A program made the position numbers and the translations under genes. From positions 124,001 to 188,000 of the forward strand of contig CAIUAN010000040.1 of assembly GCA_903897145.1 (NCBI GenBank): a DNA stretch of 64,000 nucleotides. The letters run 5' to 3'. Below the pieces are notes generated by a model. It had not been told where the DNA came from and did not search any database. It saw only the letters and a list, made by a program, of their open reading frames with translations. Below, one piece after another: positions 47,778 to 58,111 of this stretch. Positions within the stretch are counted from its first letter, which is position 1. Every line of letters begins with the position of its first letter. The DNA is from an uncultured Bacteroidia bacterium. Lineage in GTDB: Bacteria > Bacteroidota > Bacteroidia > Bacteroidales > Prolixibacteraceae.

Positions 47778-48338
47778 ATGAGGACTATAGCCATATTTGC
47801 GTCTGGATCGGGCAGTAACGCCGAGAATATTATTCGATACTTCCAATCGAACCCCTTAGTTCGGATCGACTCTGTTTGGTCGAACAAAAAAGATGCATTT
47901 GTACTTGAACGTGCTAAAAATTTGGGTGTTGAGGCAAATATTTTTACTCGATCAGTCTTCTCTGAATCTAATCAACTTCGAGATGAGTTAATTCAAAGAG
48001 GTGTTGAAGTGATTATTTTAGCCGGTTTTCTCTGGTTAATACCCCCTGCTTTTATAGAGTCATTTACGTTAATAAATATACATCCAGCACTCCTGCCCAA
48101 ATATGGTGGAAAAGGTATGTATGGCTCTTTTGTCCATGAAGCAGTCATTCAGAATAAGGAGATAGAATCAGGAATTACAGTTCATCTGGTGAACAAAGAG
48201 TTCGATAAAGGGGAGCATTTACTACAAAAAACATGTCCAGTATATCCGGATGATTCGCCAGAGACCTTGGCGCAGCGTATTCATGAATTGGAATATGCCT
48301 ATTTTCCTGCTGCAATTGAGACTTATTTATTTAAGTAA
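47778..48338 (+). CDS. purN: Phosphoribosylglycinamide formyltransferase
   Basis: IAIFASGSGSNAENII; INIHPALLPKYGGKGMYG. Confidence 0.95.
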   Translation: MRTIAIFASGSGSNAENIIRYFQSNPLVRIDSVWSNKKDAFVLERAKNLGVEANIFTRSVFSESNQLRDELIQRGVEVIILAGFLWLIPPAFIESFTLINIHPALLPKYGGKGMYGSFVHEAVIQNKEIESGITVHLVNKEFDKGEHLLQKTCPVYPDDSPETLAQRIHELEYAYFPAAIETYLFK

Positions 48339-48357
48339 ATCTAACTCGACCTCCACT

Positions 48358-49260
48358 ATGAAATTTCCACCATTCCTAATTCCTGGAGATCACGTTGCCA
48401 TCGTTTCTCCAGCAGGTTTTATCAATGAAAAAATTGTTGAGAGAGGAGCAGAAATTTTACGTGCTCAAGGATTTATTGTGAAAATCGGTCTGCATGCTTG
48501 CGGGAAAGAAGGTGTGTTTGCAGGCTCCGACCCTGATCGCAGCGCAGATATGCAAAAAGCGCTTGATGATAAATCGATTAAAGCAGTATTTTTCTCACGA
48601 GGAGGGTATGGCTCAATTCGAACGCACGCGAATCTGAATTGGTCCTCATTTTTTAAAAAGCCAAAATGGCTTATTGGATTTAGTGACATCACTGTTTTTC
48701 ATTCCTATTTATCCAATCATACTATAGCTTCTGTTCATGGGGTTATGACGGCTTGGTTTCAACAAGATAATGAATTGACAGATAGTTTTATCGAAATGCT
48801 TGCGCTGCTTCGGGGTGAAAAACTTCAATATAATTTGGCTCCTCACCCTTTAAATAGACTAGGAGAAGTCTCAGGAACTCTAATTGGAGGTAACTTATCC
48901 ATTCTTCAAAGCCTAAGAGGCACCCCCCTCGATGTCGATCCTAAAGGAAAAATTCTTTTTATTGAAGATATTGACGAACATCATTATCATATCGATAGAA
49001 TGATGTTAAATTTAAAGACTGGTGGAGTATTAAAGAATCTATCAGGATTAATTGTTGGTTATTTTACCGCCATTACTGATGGGGAAGCACCTTTTGAAAA
49101 ATCGAGTGAAGAAATTATCAAAGAAGCAGTATCAGACTATGGTTATCCAGTTCTATTTGGGTTTCCCGCTGGTCATGAATTGCCGAATAAACCGTTGCTT
49201 TTAGGTGGTAATATCTCCTTAAAAGTAACTTCCGAGCAAGTGACTGTGAATATGCTATAA
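48358..49260 (+). CDS. LD-carboxypeptidase (S66 family)
   Basis: IPGDHVAIVSPAGFI; FFSRGGYGSIR; GFSDITVFHSYL; LFIEDIDEHHYHIDRMM. Start at ATG 48358 preferred over the long ORF that overlaps purN. Confidence 0.92.
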   Translation: MKFPPFLIPGDHVAIVSPAGFINEKIVERGAEILRAQGFIVKIGLHACGKEGVFAGSDPDRSADMQKALDDKSIKAVFFSRGGYGSIRTHANLNWSSFFKKPKWLIGFSDITVFHSYLSNHTIASVHGVMTAWFQQDNELTDSFIEMLALLRGEKLQYNLAPHPLNRLGEVSGTLIGGNLSILQSLRGTPLDVDPKGKILFIEDIDEHHYHIDRMMLNLKTGGVLKNLSGLIVGYFTAITDGEAPFEKSSEEIIKEAVSDYGYPVLFGFPAGHELPNKPLLLGGNISLKVTSEQVTVNML

Positions 49261-49272
49261 ACTTATTGTGAA

Positions 49273-49641
49273 ATGTTAACACCCAAAGAACTCGGTAAAA
49301 AAGGGGAAGATTTGGCGGTTGGCTATCTGAAAAAGAAAGGGTACCAAATTCTTGCGCGTAATTGGCATTGCGATCATAAAGAGATCGATATTATAGCTAA
49401 GCAACATGAGGAATTGGTTATCCTAGAGGTAAAGACTCGGGAGGGTGATTATTTTGAAGAGCCCTGGGAAGCTATTTCCGTTCGAAAAATTAGAAATTTA
49501 GTTGAAGCAGCTGACGCCTGGATTCTGAAGAATAATAGTGATGCTGCAACTCGTTTTGATGTGGTTTCTATCGTCTTCTCTAATGGAGTAACCTATGAAT
49601 TAAAACATTTTGAAGGGGCCTTCATCCCTCCAGTCAATTAG
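49273..49641 (+). CDS. YraN/UPF0102 family protein (predicted endonuclease-like)
   Basis: GKKGEDLAVGYLKKKGYQILARNWHCDHKEIDIIAKQHEELVILEVKTR. Confidence 0.93.
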   Translation: MLTPKELGKKGEDLAVGYLKKKGYQILARNWHCDHKEIDIIAKQHEELVILEVKTREGDYFEEPWEAISVRKIRNLVEAADAWILKNNSDAATRFDVVSIVFSNGVTYELKHFEGAFIPPVN

Positions 49642-49768
49642 CCGTTTCTACCCCTTTTCTTATTTCCTTCAATGCTCTATTTCAGACGAAGTTCATTAAT
49701 TCAAGATCGATTTATGAGCCGTCTCCTTTGTTTTACCTATCTTTGATTCGAATTTTACGCTTACGATT

Positions 49769-50131
49769 TTGAATATTGAAGAGGTCGCTGAATTCTGTCT
49801 TTCAAAAGAGGGAGCAACAGAGAGTTTCCCTTTCGGAGATTCTGCGCTGGTAGTAAAGGTTGGTGAAAAAATCTTCGCTATCTTAAATCTAGATTCAAAT
49901 TCTTGGATTAATCTGAAGTGTGACCCGGAGCGAGCTATTGAACTAAGAGAGACGAATCATGCAATATCTCCAGGTTATCATATGAATAAAAATCATTGGA
50001 ACACTATTCAGCTAGAAGGATCGCTGCCTGATAAGCTGCTTAGGGAGATGATTGATCATTCTTACGACTTGGTTTATCAATCGTTACCGGCACAGTTAAA
50101 ATTGAATGTGTCGCGTAAATCATTAAAATAA
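49769..50131 (+). CDS. MmcQ/YjbR family DNA-binding-like protein
   Basis: ESFPFGDSALVVKVGEKIFAILNL...WINLKCDPERAIELRE...GYHMNKNHWNTI; TTG start. Confidence 0.9.
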   Translation: MNIEEVAEFCLSKEGATESFPFGDSALVVKVGEKIFAILNLDSNSWINLKCDPERAIELRETNHAISPGYHMNKNHWNTIQLEGSLPDKLLREMIDHSYDLVYQSLPAQLKLNVSRKSLK

Positions 50132-50136
50132 ATGCG

Positions 50137-50346
50137 ATGGTCTTTAATTTAAATGGGGCAGAATATATTGAATTGATTAAGCTATTAAAACATCTTCACA
50201 TTGCTCAATCTGGCGGTCATGCTAAGATAATGGTCGAAGATGGGGAGGTTAAACTGAATGGCGAGATTGAATTTAGAAAGCGCGCAAAGTTAAGACCTGG
50301 AGATCTGGTGGAAACTTCTGGCAAAGCCATTTCTATTGAGGCCTAA
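50137..50346 (+). CDS. S4-domain RNA-binding protein (YbcJ-like)
   Basis: 69 aa; YIELIKLLKHLHIAQSGGHAKIMVEDGEVKLNGEIEFRKRAKLRPGDLVE. Confidence 0.9.
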   Translation: MVFNLNGAEYIELIKLLKHLHIAQSGGHAKIMVEDGEVKLNGEIEFRKRAKLRPGDLVETSGKAISIEA

Positions 50347-50495
50347 TTATTCCTCCTGTGGGCAAGTAGAAAAAAGAATGCTCGAATTTAACTTCTTACG
50401 TTTTTCTGCGTCTAACGTACTTTAACTTGTATTACATATATTAGGTCGCAATCTCAATTTTTGATTTGGCCTATTTCTTGCTTTAAAATTGTCCG

Positions 50496-52946
50496 ATGAG
50501 AATATTTTTGAGTTTCCTTGTTCTGTTATTCTCCTTAATCGGGAATGTTAATGGTCAAAAAACTGTTGTTTATGGAAAAATAACAGATGCGAGTTCCAAT
50601 GCCCCAATACCTTATGTCAATATTGTATTCAAAGGGACCTATACTGGAACAAACTCTGATCTGAATGGAAATTTCAATCTAAGCTCCGCAGACCCTACTG
50701 CCACCATCGAGGTTACAGCTGTTGGATACAGATCGCAGCTTATTCCAATTAAATTAAAACAGTCGAATAAGATTGACGTTGCCTTGGCAGAAGATATTAT
50801 TTCGCTAGGAGAGATATCCGTGAAACCTGGGGAGAACCCGGCTATCCCACTTTTCCGCAAGATCATCGCCCGAAAAAAAGAGAATAATACAGCAAACTTT
50901 CCATCATGGCAATCGAAACTCTATGCCAAATCAGAAATTGACATTAAAAATGTAAACCGTTCACTGAGCAAGAAAAAGCTACTCAAGCAATTTAATTTTG
51001 TTTTTAAATACATCGATTCCTTAGAGATTCAAGGGAAAACTTTTCTTCCGGTATTTTTTACTGAAACAGTCTCAAGCTATTCACATAACAGCATTTCCAA
51101 TACAAATAAGGAGGAAATCCTTGCGAGCAAAATTTCTGGAATAACATCTGATATGATCTCTCAGTTTACTGGAAAAATGTATGAAGGGATTAACGTATAC
51201 GATAATTACATTATGATCTCCGACGTGGGATTAATCTCTCCCTTAAATTCCTTAGGATTGCAATTCTACCATTACTATTTAAGGGATAGTGCTATGGTGA
51301 AGGGAAGAAAGATTTACGAAATCTCATTCAAACCGCGACAAGCTCTTGATCCAACGTTCAAAGGTAAATTCTGGGTTGAAGATGAGAGCTTTGCGTTGAC
51401 TAAAGTTGATATGCAGCTTTCGACCAAGGCGAATGTTAATTTCTTAAATAATTTTCAATATTCTATAGAATTTCAGCCTGCTGAAAACAGGTGGGTCCCA
51501 CTAAAAGAGGCCTTGATTGCGGATCTAGATATCAAGAAGGATAAAAATTCAGAGATGATGGGCTTTATGGGCCGCAAGACTAATATTTATCAAGACTTTA
51601 AATTTGTAGAGGTCTCTGCTCCTTTGAATGCACCTAAAAATTTGATTGTTGTTGACAAAAATGCGATGTTGAAAGATGAGAATTTCTGGATGAAATCGAG
51701 ACCGATTGAATTGCAGAAGAGAGAATCTGGAATATATGCGATGGTCGATTCTATTCAGAATGTACCGCTTTATAAAACAATAGCTGAGTATATTTATATG
51801 TTCTACTACGGCTACCGCGACCTTGGAAAGATCGAGTTAGGTCCTTATTATTCGGCCTATAGCACTAACAAAATTGAGGGAAACCGATTTCGAATTGGTG
51901 GTCGAACAACAATGAAGTTTGATCAGAAATGGAGATTGAAAGGTTATGGAGCCTATGGCACCTCAGACGATGATTTTAAATATGGTGGTGGGATTGAATA
52001 TTTTTTCTCCAAAAAGCCAAGAATCATGATCGCTGTAAGTGGATCGCACGATTATCAACTTATGGGATTGAGCTCAAATGCGTTTACGCGCGATAACTTT
52101 CTAACATCGGCCCTAAGTAAGGCTCCATATAGTAAACTTAATATGATTGATCGATTCGATATCACTTTTGATAAAGATTGGGTCCGTGGCTTGTCAAATC
52201 AGCTAACTTTTACATCTTCGACTATTAAATCAGGTCCGTTTGTCCCATTTGTTGACGCGCAAGGCAATCAGTTGTCTTCCATTCGGACTGGGGAAATCAC
52301 CTTTAATACACGATTTGCACCTAAAGAGACGATTGTGATTAAGGGCTTTGAGCGTTCAACATTTGGAATTTTTAATCCAGTGCTAAACGTATCTGTCACA
52401 GGAGGATTAAAAGGCTTTCTTGGCGGAGAGTACCCTTATCTAAAATTGAATGCCAACTTTGCCGATAAGTTAGCGGTGAACCCATTTGGCTATATTACCT
52501 ATTATGTGCAGGCAGGCAAGATATACGGTAAGGTGCCATGGCCTTTGATGAAAATTCATGAGGGGAATGAATCGTATGCTTTTGATGCGTACGCCTTTAA
52601 TCTGATGAATCATCAAGAATTTGTAAGTGACACTTATGTTAGCTTATTTTTAGAACATCATCTTCAAGGGTTCTTTTTGAATAAAATCCCGCTTTTCCAG
52701 CGTCTTAAATGGCGTGAGGTTTTAGGTGTCCGTTCTTTGATGGGGAATTACGATGAAGCACAACATACAAGTCTTGTATTTCCAGCTGGTATGAAGGGGC
52801 TGAAAAGTACTCCCTATACGGAGTTTTCAGCGGGAATTGAAAATATTTTAAAGATTATCCGTGTCGATGCGGTTTGGCGCTACAACTACAATCAAGACCG
52901 TAAAATTCAACTTGGTCTCTTATTCTCACTTCAGCTGACACTTTAA
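50496..52946 (+). CDS. DUF5686/carboxypeptidase-regulatory-like-domain outer-membrane protein
   Basis: Signal peptide; N-terminal CarboxypepD_reg-like VYGKITDASSNAPIPYVNIVFKGTYTGTNSDLNGNFNL; long beta-barrel-like C-terminus. Confidence 0.8.
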   Translation: MRIFLSFLVLLFSLIGNVNGQKTVVYGKITDASSNAPIPYVNIVFKGTYTGTNSDLNGNFNLSSADPTATIEVTAVGYRSQLIPIKLKQSNKIDVALAEDIISLGEISVKPGENPAIPLFRKIIARKKENNTANFPSWQSKLYAKSEIDIKNVNRSLSKKKLLKQFNFVFKYIDSLEIQGKTFLPVFFTETVSSYSHNSISNTNKEEILASKISGITSDMISQFTGKMYEGINVYDNYIMISDVGLISPLNSLGLQFYHYYLRDSAMVKGRKIYEISFKPRQALDPTFKGKFWVEDESFALTKVDMQLSTKANVNFLNNFQYSIEFQPAENRWVPLKEALIADLDIKKDKNSEMMGFMGRKTNIYQDFKFVEVSAPLNAPKNLIVVDKNAMLKDENFWMKSRPIELQKRESGIYAMVDSIQNVPLYKTIAEYIYMFYYGYRDLGKIELGPYYSAYSTNKIEGNRFRIGGRTTMKFDQKWRLKGYGAYGTSDDDFKYGGGIEYFFSKKPRIMIAVSGSHDYQLMGLSSNAFTRDNFLTSALSKAPYSKLNMIDRFDITFDKDWVRGLSNQLTFTSSTIKSGPFVPFVDAQGNQLSSIRTGEITFNTRFAPKETIVIKGFERSTFGIFNPVLNVSVTGGLKGFLGGEYPYLKLNANFADKLAVNPFGYITYYVQAGKIYGKVPWPLMKIHEGNESYAFDAYAFNLMNHQEFVSDTYVSLFLEHHLQGFFLNKIPLFQRLKWREVLGVRSLMGNYDEAQHTSLVFPAGMKGLKSTPYTEFSAGIENILKIIRVDAVWRYNYNQDRKIQLGLLFSLQLTL

Positions 52947-53386
52947 CGACGTAGTTCGAAAAATTGTTTTAATATTTGCGTGCACTCATTTTGTAGAATC
53001 CCGCCTAAAACTTCTGTTTTAGGATGCATCACTTGGGGTGCAAACTTTAAAAATCCTCTTTTCTCGTCACTCGCTCCATAGACTATTCTCCCAATCTGTG
53101 ACCATCCTAGCGCACCGGCGCACATGGTGCATGGCTCGAGCGTGACATATAAGGTACAATCAACGAGGTATTTCCCTCCTAGTAAATTGGTCGCTGCTGT
53201 GATCGCTTGCATCTCCGCATGAGCGGTTACATCGTTTAAAAGTTCGGTGAGATTATGCGCCCTTGAGATAATTTGATTCCGACAGACTACGAGCGCTCCA
53301 ACAGGGACTTCTCCTTCAGCGAAGGCTTGTTCAGCTTCTACTAAGGCTCTTTTCATGAAATATTCGTCGTCAAATGGATCTATCAT
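52943..53386 (-). CDS. tadA: tRNA-adenosine deaminase/nucleoside deaminase
   Basis: TAHAEMQAI (HAE) and LEPCTMCAGAL (PCxxC) zinc motifs. Confidence 0.92.
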   Translation of the reverse strand: MIDPFDDEYFMKRALVEAEQAFAEGEVPVGALVVCRNQIISRAHNLTELLNDVTAHAEMQAITAATNLLGGKYLVDCTLYVTLEPCTMCAGALGWSQIGRIVYGASDEKRGFLKFAPQVMHPKTEVLGGILQNECTQILKQFFELRR

Positions 53387-53518
53387 AGCAGCAGATTTTC
53401 AACTTCAAAAGTAGAAACTATTCCCAAATTAACCTTAGGGAGATCTGCTTTGATATTAATTTTCCGTATCTCGTGGTAGTTTTGTAATTTTACCACTTCA
53501 ATCATACCCAATAATTCA

Positions 53519-55279
53519 ATGTATAGAACTTTTACTTGCGGTGAACTTCGGATCGCACATGTTGGTCAGGAGCCTGTTTTGGCTGGATGGGTCCAAACGA
53601 TTAGAAATCTTGGAGCCATGACTTTTATTGATATTCGTGATCGTTATGGGATCACGCAGCTAGTCGCAGATGAAAATACCACGATTGAACTAAAAGATAA
53701 ATTTGAAAAGCTTGGACGTGAATTTGTCATTCAGGTAAAAGGGATAGTGCGCGAACGCTCTAGCAAAAATAGCAAGATTCCTACTGGTGAAATTGAGATT
53801 GACATCAAAGAACTTACAATACTAAATAAGGCTGCAGTTCCTCCATTCACCATTCAGGATGATACCGATGGTGGAGATGAATTGCGCATGAAATTTCGCT
53901 ACCTGGATTTACGCCGCGAAACAGTTCGAAAGAACCTAGAGCTAAGAGCTAAGATGGCGCATGTCGTTCGTAATTATCTAGATGATCTGCATTTTATAGA
54001 GACTGAAACCCCTGTTTTAATAAAATCAACCCCTGAAGGAGCACGTGATTTTGTAGTTCCATCTCGGATGAATCCAAATCAATTTTATGCGCTGCCTCAG
54101 TCGCCTCAGATCTTTAAACAGCTGCTGATGGTCGCTGGCTTTGATCGCTATTATCAAATCGTAAAATGCTTCCGCGACGAGGATCTTCGTGCAGACCGTC
54201 AGCCTGAGTTTACACAGATCGATTGTGAGATGTCGTTTGTGCAACAGGAAGATGTGCTTAATATGTTCGAAGGGCTGACCAGACATATGTTTAAAGAGAT
54301 TAAAGGGATTGATCCAGGAGAATTTCCACGGATGACTTATGCCGATGCCATGGAGAACTATGGCAACGACAAACCAGATATTCGCTTTGATCTGAAATTT
54401 AAAGATTTAACAACTGTCGTTAAAGGGAAAGATTTTAAGGTCTTTGACGATGCTGAATATATTGGCGGAATCTGTGTTCCTGGTTGTGGCGAATATTCGC
54501 GGAAGCAACTCGACGAACTTACTGAGTTTGTTAAACGACCTCAGGTGGGTGCCAAAGGACTTATTTATGCCAAGGTTAATGAAGATGGATCGGTAAAATC
54601 ATCGGTCGATAAGTTTTATGCTCCAGAAGACCTTTCTAAGTGGACTCAGATTTTCGATGCTAAACCGGGTGATTTAATTCTTATGCTCTCTGGGGAGAAA
54701 GATCGGACACTCCCTGCTCTCTCAATTCTTCGTTTAGAGATGGGACGATTGGCTGGGTTAATGGATAAAGAAGTCTTTAGACCGCTTTGGGTAATCGACT
54801 TCCCATTGTTGGAATGGAACGAGGAGGCTAGTCGCTTTCATGCGATGCATCACCCATTCACAGCACCAAAACCTGAAGATATTGCGCTACTCGATACCGC
54901 CCCTGGAACTGTTCGGGCGAATGCTTACGACTTAGTCATTAATGGCGTGGAGATTGGTGGAGGTTCGGTGCGAATTTTCGACAGCGAGCTTCAGGCTAAG
55001 ATGTTTAAGACTCTTGGTTTTTCCAAGCAAGATGCTGAAAATCAGTTTGGTTTCTTGATGGAAGCATTTAAATATGGTGCTCCACCTCATGCTGGTATAG
55101 CTTTTGGCTTCGATCGTTTAGCTTCTATGTTTGCAGGTCTTGACTCTATTCGTGATGTGATTGCTTTCCCGAAAAACAACTCAGGACGCGATGTGATGAA
55201 CGATTCACCAGCCGAAATTGCACAAGCGCAACTCGATGAATTGTGTCTATCATTGGTTGCTCCAAAACAGAAGAATTAA
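53519..55279 (+). CDS. aspS: Aspartyl-tRNA synthetase
   Basis: [55 protein letters not shown]. Confidence 0.98.
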   Translation: MYRTFTCGELRIAHVGQEPVLAGWVQTIRNLGAMTFIDIRDRYGITQLVADENTTIELKDKFEKLGREFVIQVKGIVRERSSKNSKIPTGEIEIDIKELTILNKAAVPPFTIQDDTDGGDELRMKFRYLDLRRETVRKNLELRAKMAHVVRNYLDDLHFIETETPVLIKSTPEGARDFVVPSRMNPNQFYALPQSPQIFKQLLMVAGFDRYYQIVKCFRDEDLRADRQPEFTQIDCEMSFVQQEDVLNMFEGLTRHMFKEIKGIDPGEFPRMTYADAMENYGNDKPDIRFDLKFKDLTTVVKGKDFKVFDDAEYIGGICVPGCGEYSRKQLDELTEFVKRPQVGAKGLIYAKVNEDGSVKSSVDKFYAPEDLSKWTQIFDAKPGDLILMLSGEKDRTLPALSILRLEMGRLAGLMDKEVFRPLWVIDFPLLEWNEEASRFHAMHHPFTAPKPEDIALLDTAPGTVRANAYDLVINGVEIGGGSVRIFDSELQAKMFKTLGFSKQDAENQFGFLMEAFKYGAPPHAGIAFGFDRLASMFAGLDSIRDVIAFPKNNSGRDVMNDSPAEIAQAQLDELCLSLVAPKQKN

Positions 55280-55480
55280 TCCGTTAGCGGATAATAGCGC
55301 ATTTAAATAAGCGCACACTAAGTAATTTGCTTGATGGGCTATTTATTTGTAATTATCAATATGTCAACTATTTAATCGATTGTGTAGCTAAGCGAATTAG
55401 ATGCTCTTGAATTAAAAAATGAGTATATTTGATACCGGAAGATCGGGTCTACATTGATCTTAAAATTAGCATTATCCTCA

Positions 55481-56161
55481 ATGAATAAATTAAAAGTCAT
55501 ACTCACTGGCGCCACTGGTATGGTTGGAGAAGGTGTTCTATATGAATGCTTGAACCATCCAGAAGTTGAAAAAGTTTTAGTGATCACTCGAAAACCGACA
55601 GGTTATAGTCACCCTAAACTTCAAGAGATTATCCATCCTGATTTTTCCGATTTTTCGGCACTAAGCCATGATGTGGCTGGATATAACGCCTGTTATTTCT
55701 GTTTAGGGGTTACTTCAATTGGGAAAAAGGAACCTGAATACGCCCGACTAACCTATGACTTAACCATCGATTTTGCGAAGGTCCTTGCATCACAAAATCC
55801 CGACATGACCTTTTGTTATATCTCAGGGGCTGGAACGGATAGCACTGAAAAGGGTAGCGTCATGTGGGCTCGTGTAAAAGGGAAAACGGAGAACGATTTG
55901 ATGAAACTCCCATTTAAAAAGGCCTACAACTTTAGACCTGCTGGGATTATTCCATTTTTGCCACTACGGCCTTCGATGACATTTTATAAAAGTTTAAAAT
56001 ATGTTGGGTGGTTATTCCCAATCATGGCGGTGCTTACCCCGAATCTAATTATCACACTAAAAGATCTTGCTGCTGCTTTAATAAATGCTTCTTTGATCGG
56101 CTATTCTAAGCCTATATTAGAAGTTAAGGATATGAAAATATTAGCCAAATCAGCCAACTAA
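55481..56161 (+). CDS. NAD(P)-binding epimerase/reductase-like protein
   Basis: KVILTGATGMVGEGVLYECLNHPEVEKVLVI Rossmann start; ATG 55481. Confidence 0.8.
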   Translation: MNKLKVILTGATGMVGEGVLYECLNHPEVEKVLVITRKPTGYSHPKLQEIIHPDFSDFSALSHDVAGYNACYFCLGVTSIGKKEPEYARLTYDLTIDFAKVLASQNPDMTFCYISGAGTDSTEKGSVMWARVKGKTENDLMKLPFKKAYNFRPAGIIPFLPLRPSMTFYKSLKYVGWLFPIMAVLTPNLIITLKDLAAALINASLIGYSKPILEVKDMKILAKSAN

Positions 56162-56193
56162 AGGAGAGTCATAGAGATTATTCTGCAATTTAC

Positions 56194-57231
56194 TCAGTTT
56201 TCGATCTCTCCGCTAAGGTTTTGGTTTAGGTATTCCACCACTTCATCGGCACTTAATTTCTGTCCTAACAAGAACATTAGTTTTGTTACCGCAGCTTCAA
56301 TGGTAATATCTTTGCCGCTCACTACTCCAGCCTCTTGAAGCTCGCGGCTAGTTTCGTAATACCCCATTTTTACACGGCCACCAGGGCACTGACTAACATT
56401 TAGGAAGATAACACCGCGCAGAGTGGCTGACTTAATAGCCTCAAAAATCCAGGGATAGGTAGGCATATTGCCAGATCCGTACGATTCTAAGATAACACCC
56501 TTTAAACCTGGCAAGGAAAGTATTGATTCAAAATATTTGCGGTTAAGACCCGGGAAAACTTTCAAAACAATCACGTTGTCGTTGATCGAGGTATTGATCT
56601 TAAACGTCCCTTTGCTGCTAGGGTAATTGATTAACCCATAATAATATTCAATGTCAATACCTGCTATGGCAAGTTTTGGATAGTGGTGTGATGCAAAGGC
56701 ACTAAATTGTTGAGAATCTTCTTTTGTTGTTCGATTGCCGCGAAAAAGAAACGAGCTAAAATAGACACAAACTTCAGGCACAATTGCTTTCCCTTTTCGT
56801 TGAGCTGCCGCTATTTGTATCGCGGTGATAATATTCTCTTTTCCATCTGTCCGAAGCACTCCAATGGGTAGTTGTGAACCTGTAAGTATAACGGGCTTGT
56901 CTAAGTTCTCGAGCATATAGCTTAACGCAGATGCGGTATAAGCCATGGTATCAGTTCCATGCAAGATCACAAACCCGTCGTATTTCGAATAGCACTCCTT
57001 GATGGTCTTGGCCAAATCAATCCATATTTCTGGAGTCATGTTGGCTGAATCGATGGGAGGGCTAAAGGTGACAGAATCGATCTTAAATCCAAGCTTATGA
57101 AGCTCTGGAATTTCATCCTGAATCAATTCGAAACGCATAGGAGAGAGCGTCTTGGTCATGGGATCTTCACGCATCCCAATGGTTCCACCGGTGTAAATGA
57201 TCAGAATAGATTGCGTGTCTGATTTCATCAT
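56194..57231 (-). CDS. ansA: Type I L-asparaginase
   Basis: ILIIYTGGTIGM; GFVILHGTDTMAYTASALSYML. Confidence 0.94.
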   Translation of the reverse strand: MMKSDTQSILIIYTGGTIGMREDPMTKTLSPMRFELIQDEIPELHKLGFKIDSVTFSPPIDSANMTPEIWIDLAKTIKECYSKYDGFVILHGTDTMAYTASALSYMLENLDKPVILTGSQLPIGVLRTDGKENIITAIQIAAAQRKGKAIVPEVCVYFSSFLFRGNRTTKEDSQQFSAFASHHYPKLAIAGIDIEYYYGLINYPSSKGTFKINTSINDNVIVLKVFPGLNRKYFESILSLPGLKGVILESYGSGNMPTYPWIFEAIKSATLRGVIFLNVSQCPGGRVKMGYYETSRELQEAGVVSGKDITIEAAVTKLMFLLGQKLSADEVVEYLNQNLSGEIEN

Positions 57232-57262
57232 AGCGTCAATTAATTTGAGTCGATATCCGACA

Positions 57263-57294
57263 CAAAATTACTAATTATGAAATACTTATATCAA
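57263..57294 (-). promoter_or_regulatory. Putative promoter of ansA
   Basis: Minus strand TTG-N21-TAATTTTG, -7 box 32 nt upstream of the ATG. Confidence 0.45.
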
Positions 57295-57295
57295 T

Positions 57296-58060
57296 CTATA
57301 AGTTAAATAATTGTTTCGAATTTTGAGTGGTAACTCGTCCAACTTCTTCGACCGATATCTGTTGCAACTGAGCAATTTTGTTCGCTATGATTGATAGGTA
57401 GGCTGTCTCATTTCGTTTTCCTCTGTGGGGTACTGGTGCTAGGTAAGGCGAGTCAGTCTCAAGGAGGATATGTTGAAGATCGATCTGTTGAACGACCGCA
57501 TCAAGACCTGAATTTTTAAAAGTTACGACCCCGCCAATTCCAATCTTAAACCCAAGGTCGATCACTTGGTGAGCTTGTTCTAGGTTGCCGCTAAAGCAAT
57601 GAAAAACGCCAGTAAGTCTTTCACCTTTCTCTTTCTCAAGGACTTCAAAAACCTCTTCAAAAGAGTTTCGAGTATGGATGACAATCGGGATATTTAAATC
57701 TTTAGCCCAATTCAGCTGAATCTTAAATGCATCTATTTGCTCACTTAAAAAGGTTTTATCCCAATATAAATCAATGCCAATCTCGCCAATTGCGCAAAAA
57801 GAACGCTTGGCTAACCATTGCTCCACCACTTGTAATTCTAGTTTATAATCCTCCTTCACCGATGTGGGATGAAGACCAATCAGGGGAACAAATAGATCGG
57901 GATGCGAATCGGTTAAATCAAACATCGCCTGAATGGTTGACTGATCAATATTGGGCAGAATGATTTTCTCGACCCCCGCATTTATGGCGCGTTGAATCAT
58001 CTCTTCTCGGTCGGGGAGAAACTCTTCGGCGTAGAGATGCGAGTGAGAATCAACAAACAT
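57296..58060 (-). CDS. TatD family DNase
   Basis: FVDSHSHLYAEEF; GEIGIDLYWDK; PIVIHTRNSFEE; LLETDSPYLAPVPHRGKRNE. Confidence 0.94.
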   Translation of the reverse strand: MFVDSHSHLYAEEFLPDREEMIQRAINAGVEKIILPNIDQSTIQAMFDLTDSHPDLFVPLIGLHPTSVKEDYKLELQVVEQWLAKRSFCAIGEIGIDLYWDKTFLSEQIDAFKIQLNWAKDLNIPIVIHTRNSFEEVFEVLEKEKGERLTGVFHCFSGNLEQAHQVIDLGFKIGIGGVVTFKNSGLDAVVQQIDLQHILLETDSPYLAPVPHRGKRNETAYLSIIANKIAQLQQISVEEVGRVTTQNSKQLFNL

Positions 58061-58111
58061 GGTCTGAGATTTGAAGGATGATATGAGTGGTAAACAGCGC
58101 CGATTCGATGT

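Noticed and set aside
48250-48357. Extended N-terminus of the LD-carboxypeptidase ORF overlapping purN
   Set aside because: The conserved family start (IPGDHVAIVSPAG) fits ATG 48358; the upstream part is out-of-frame purN sequence.
55280-55480. Possible tRNA or structured RNA between aspS and the next gene (TCCGTTAGCGGA, GCGCATTTAAATAAGCGC)
   Set aside because: Only short isolated stems; no cloverleaf, anticodon arm or T-arm GGTTCGAATCC-like segment.
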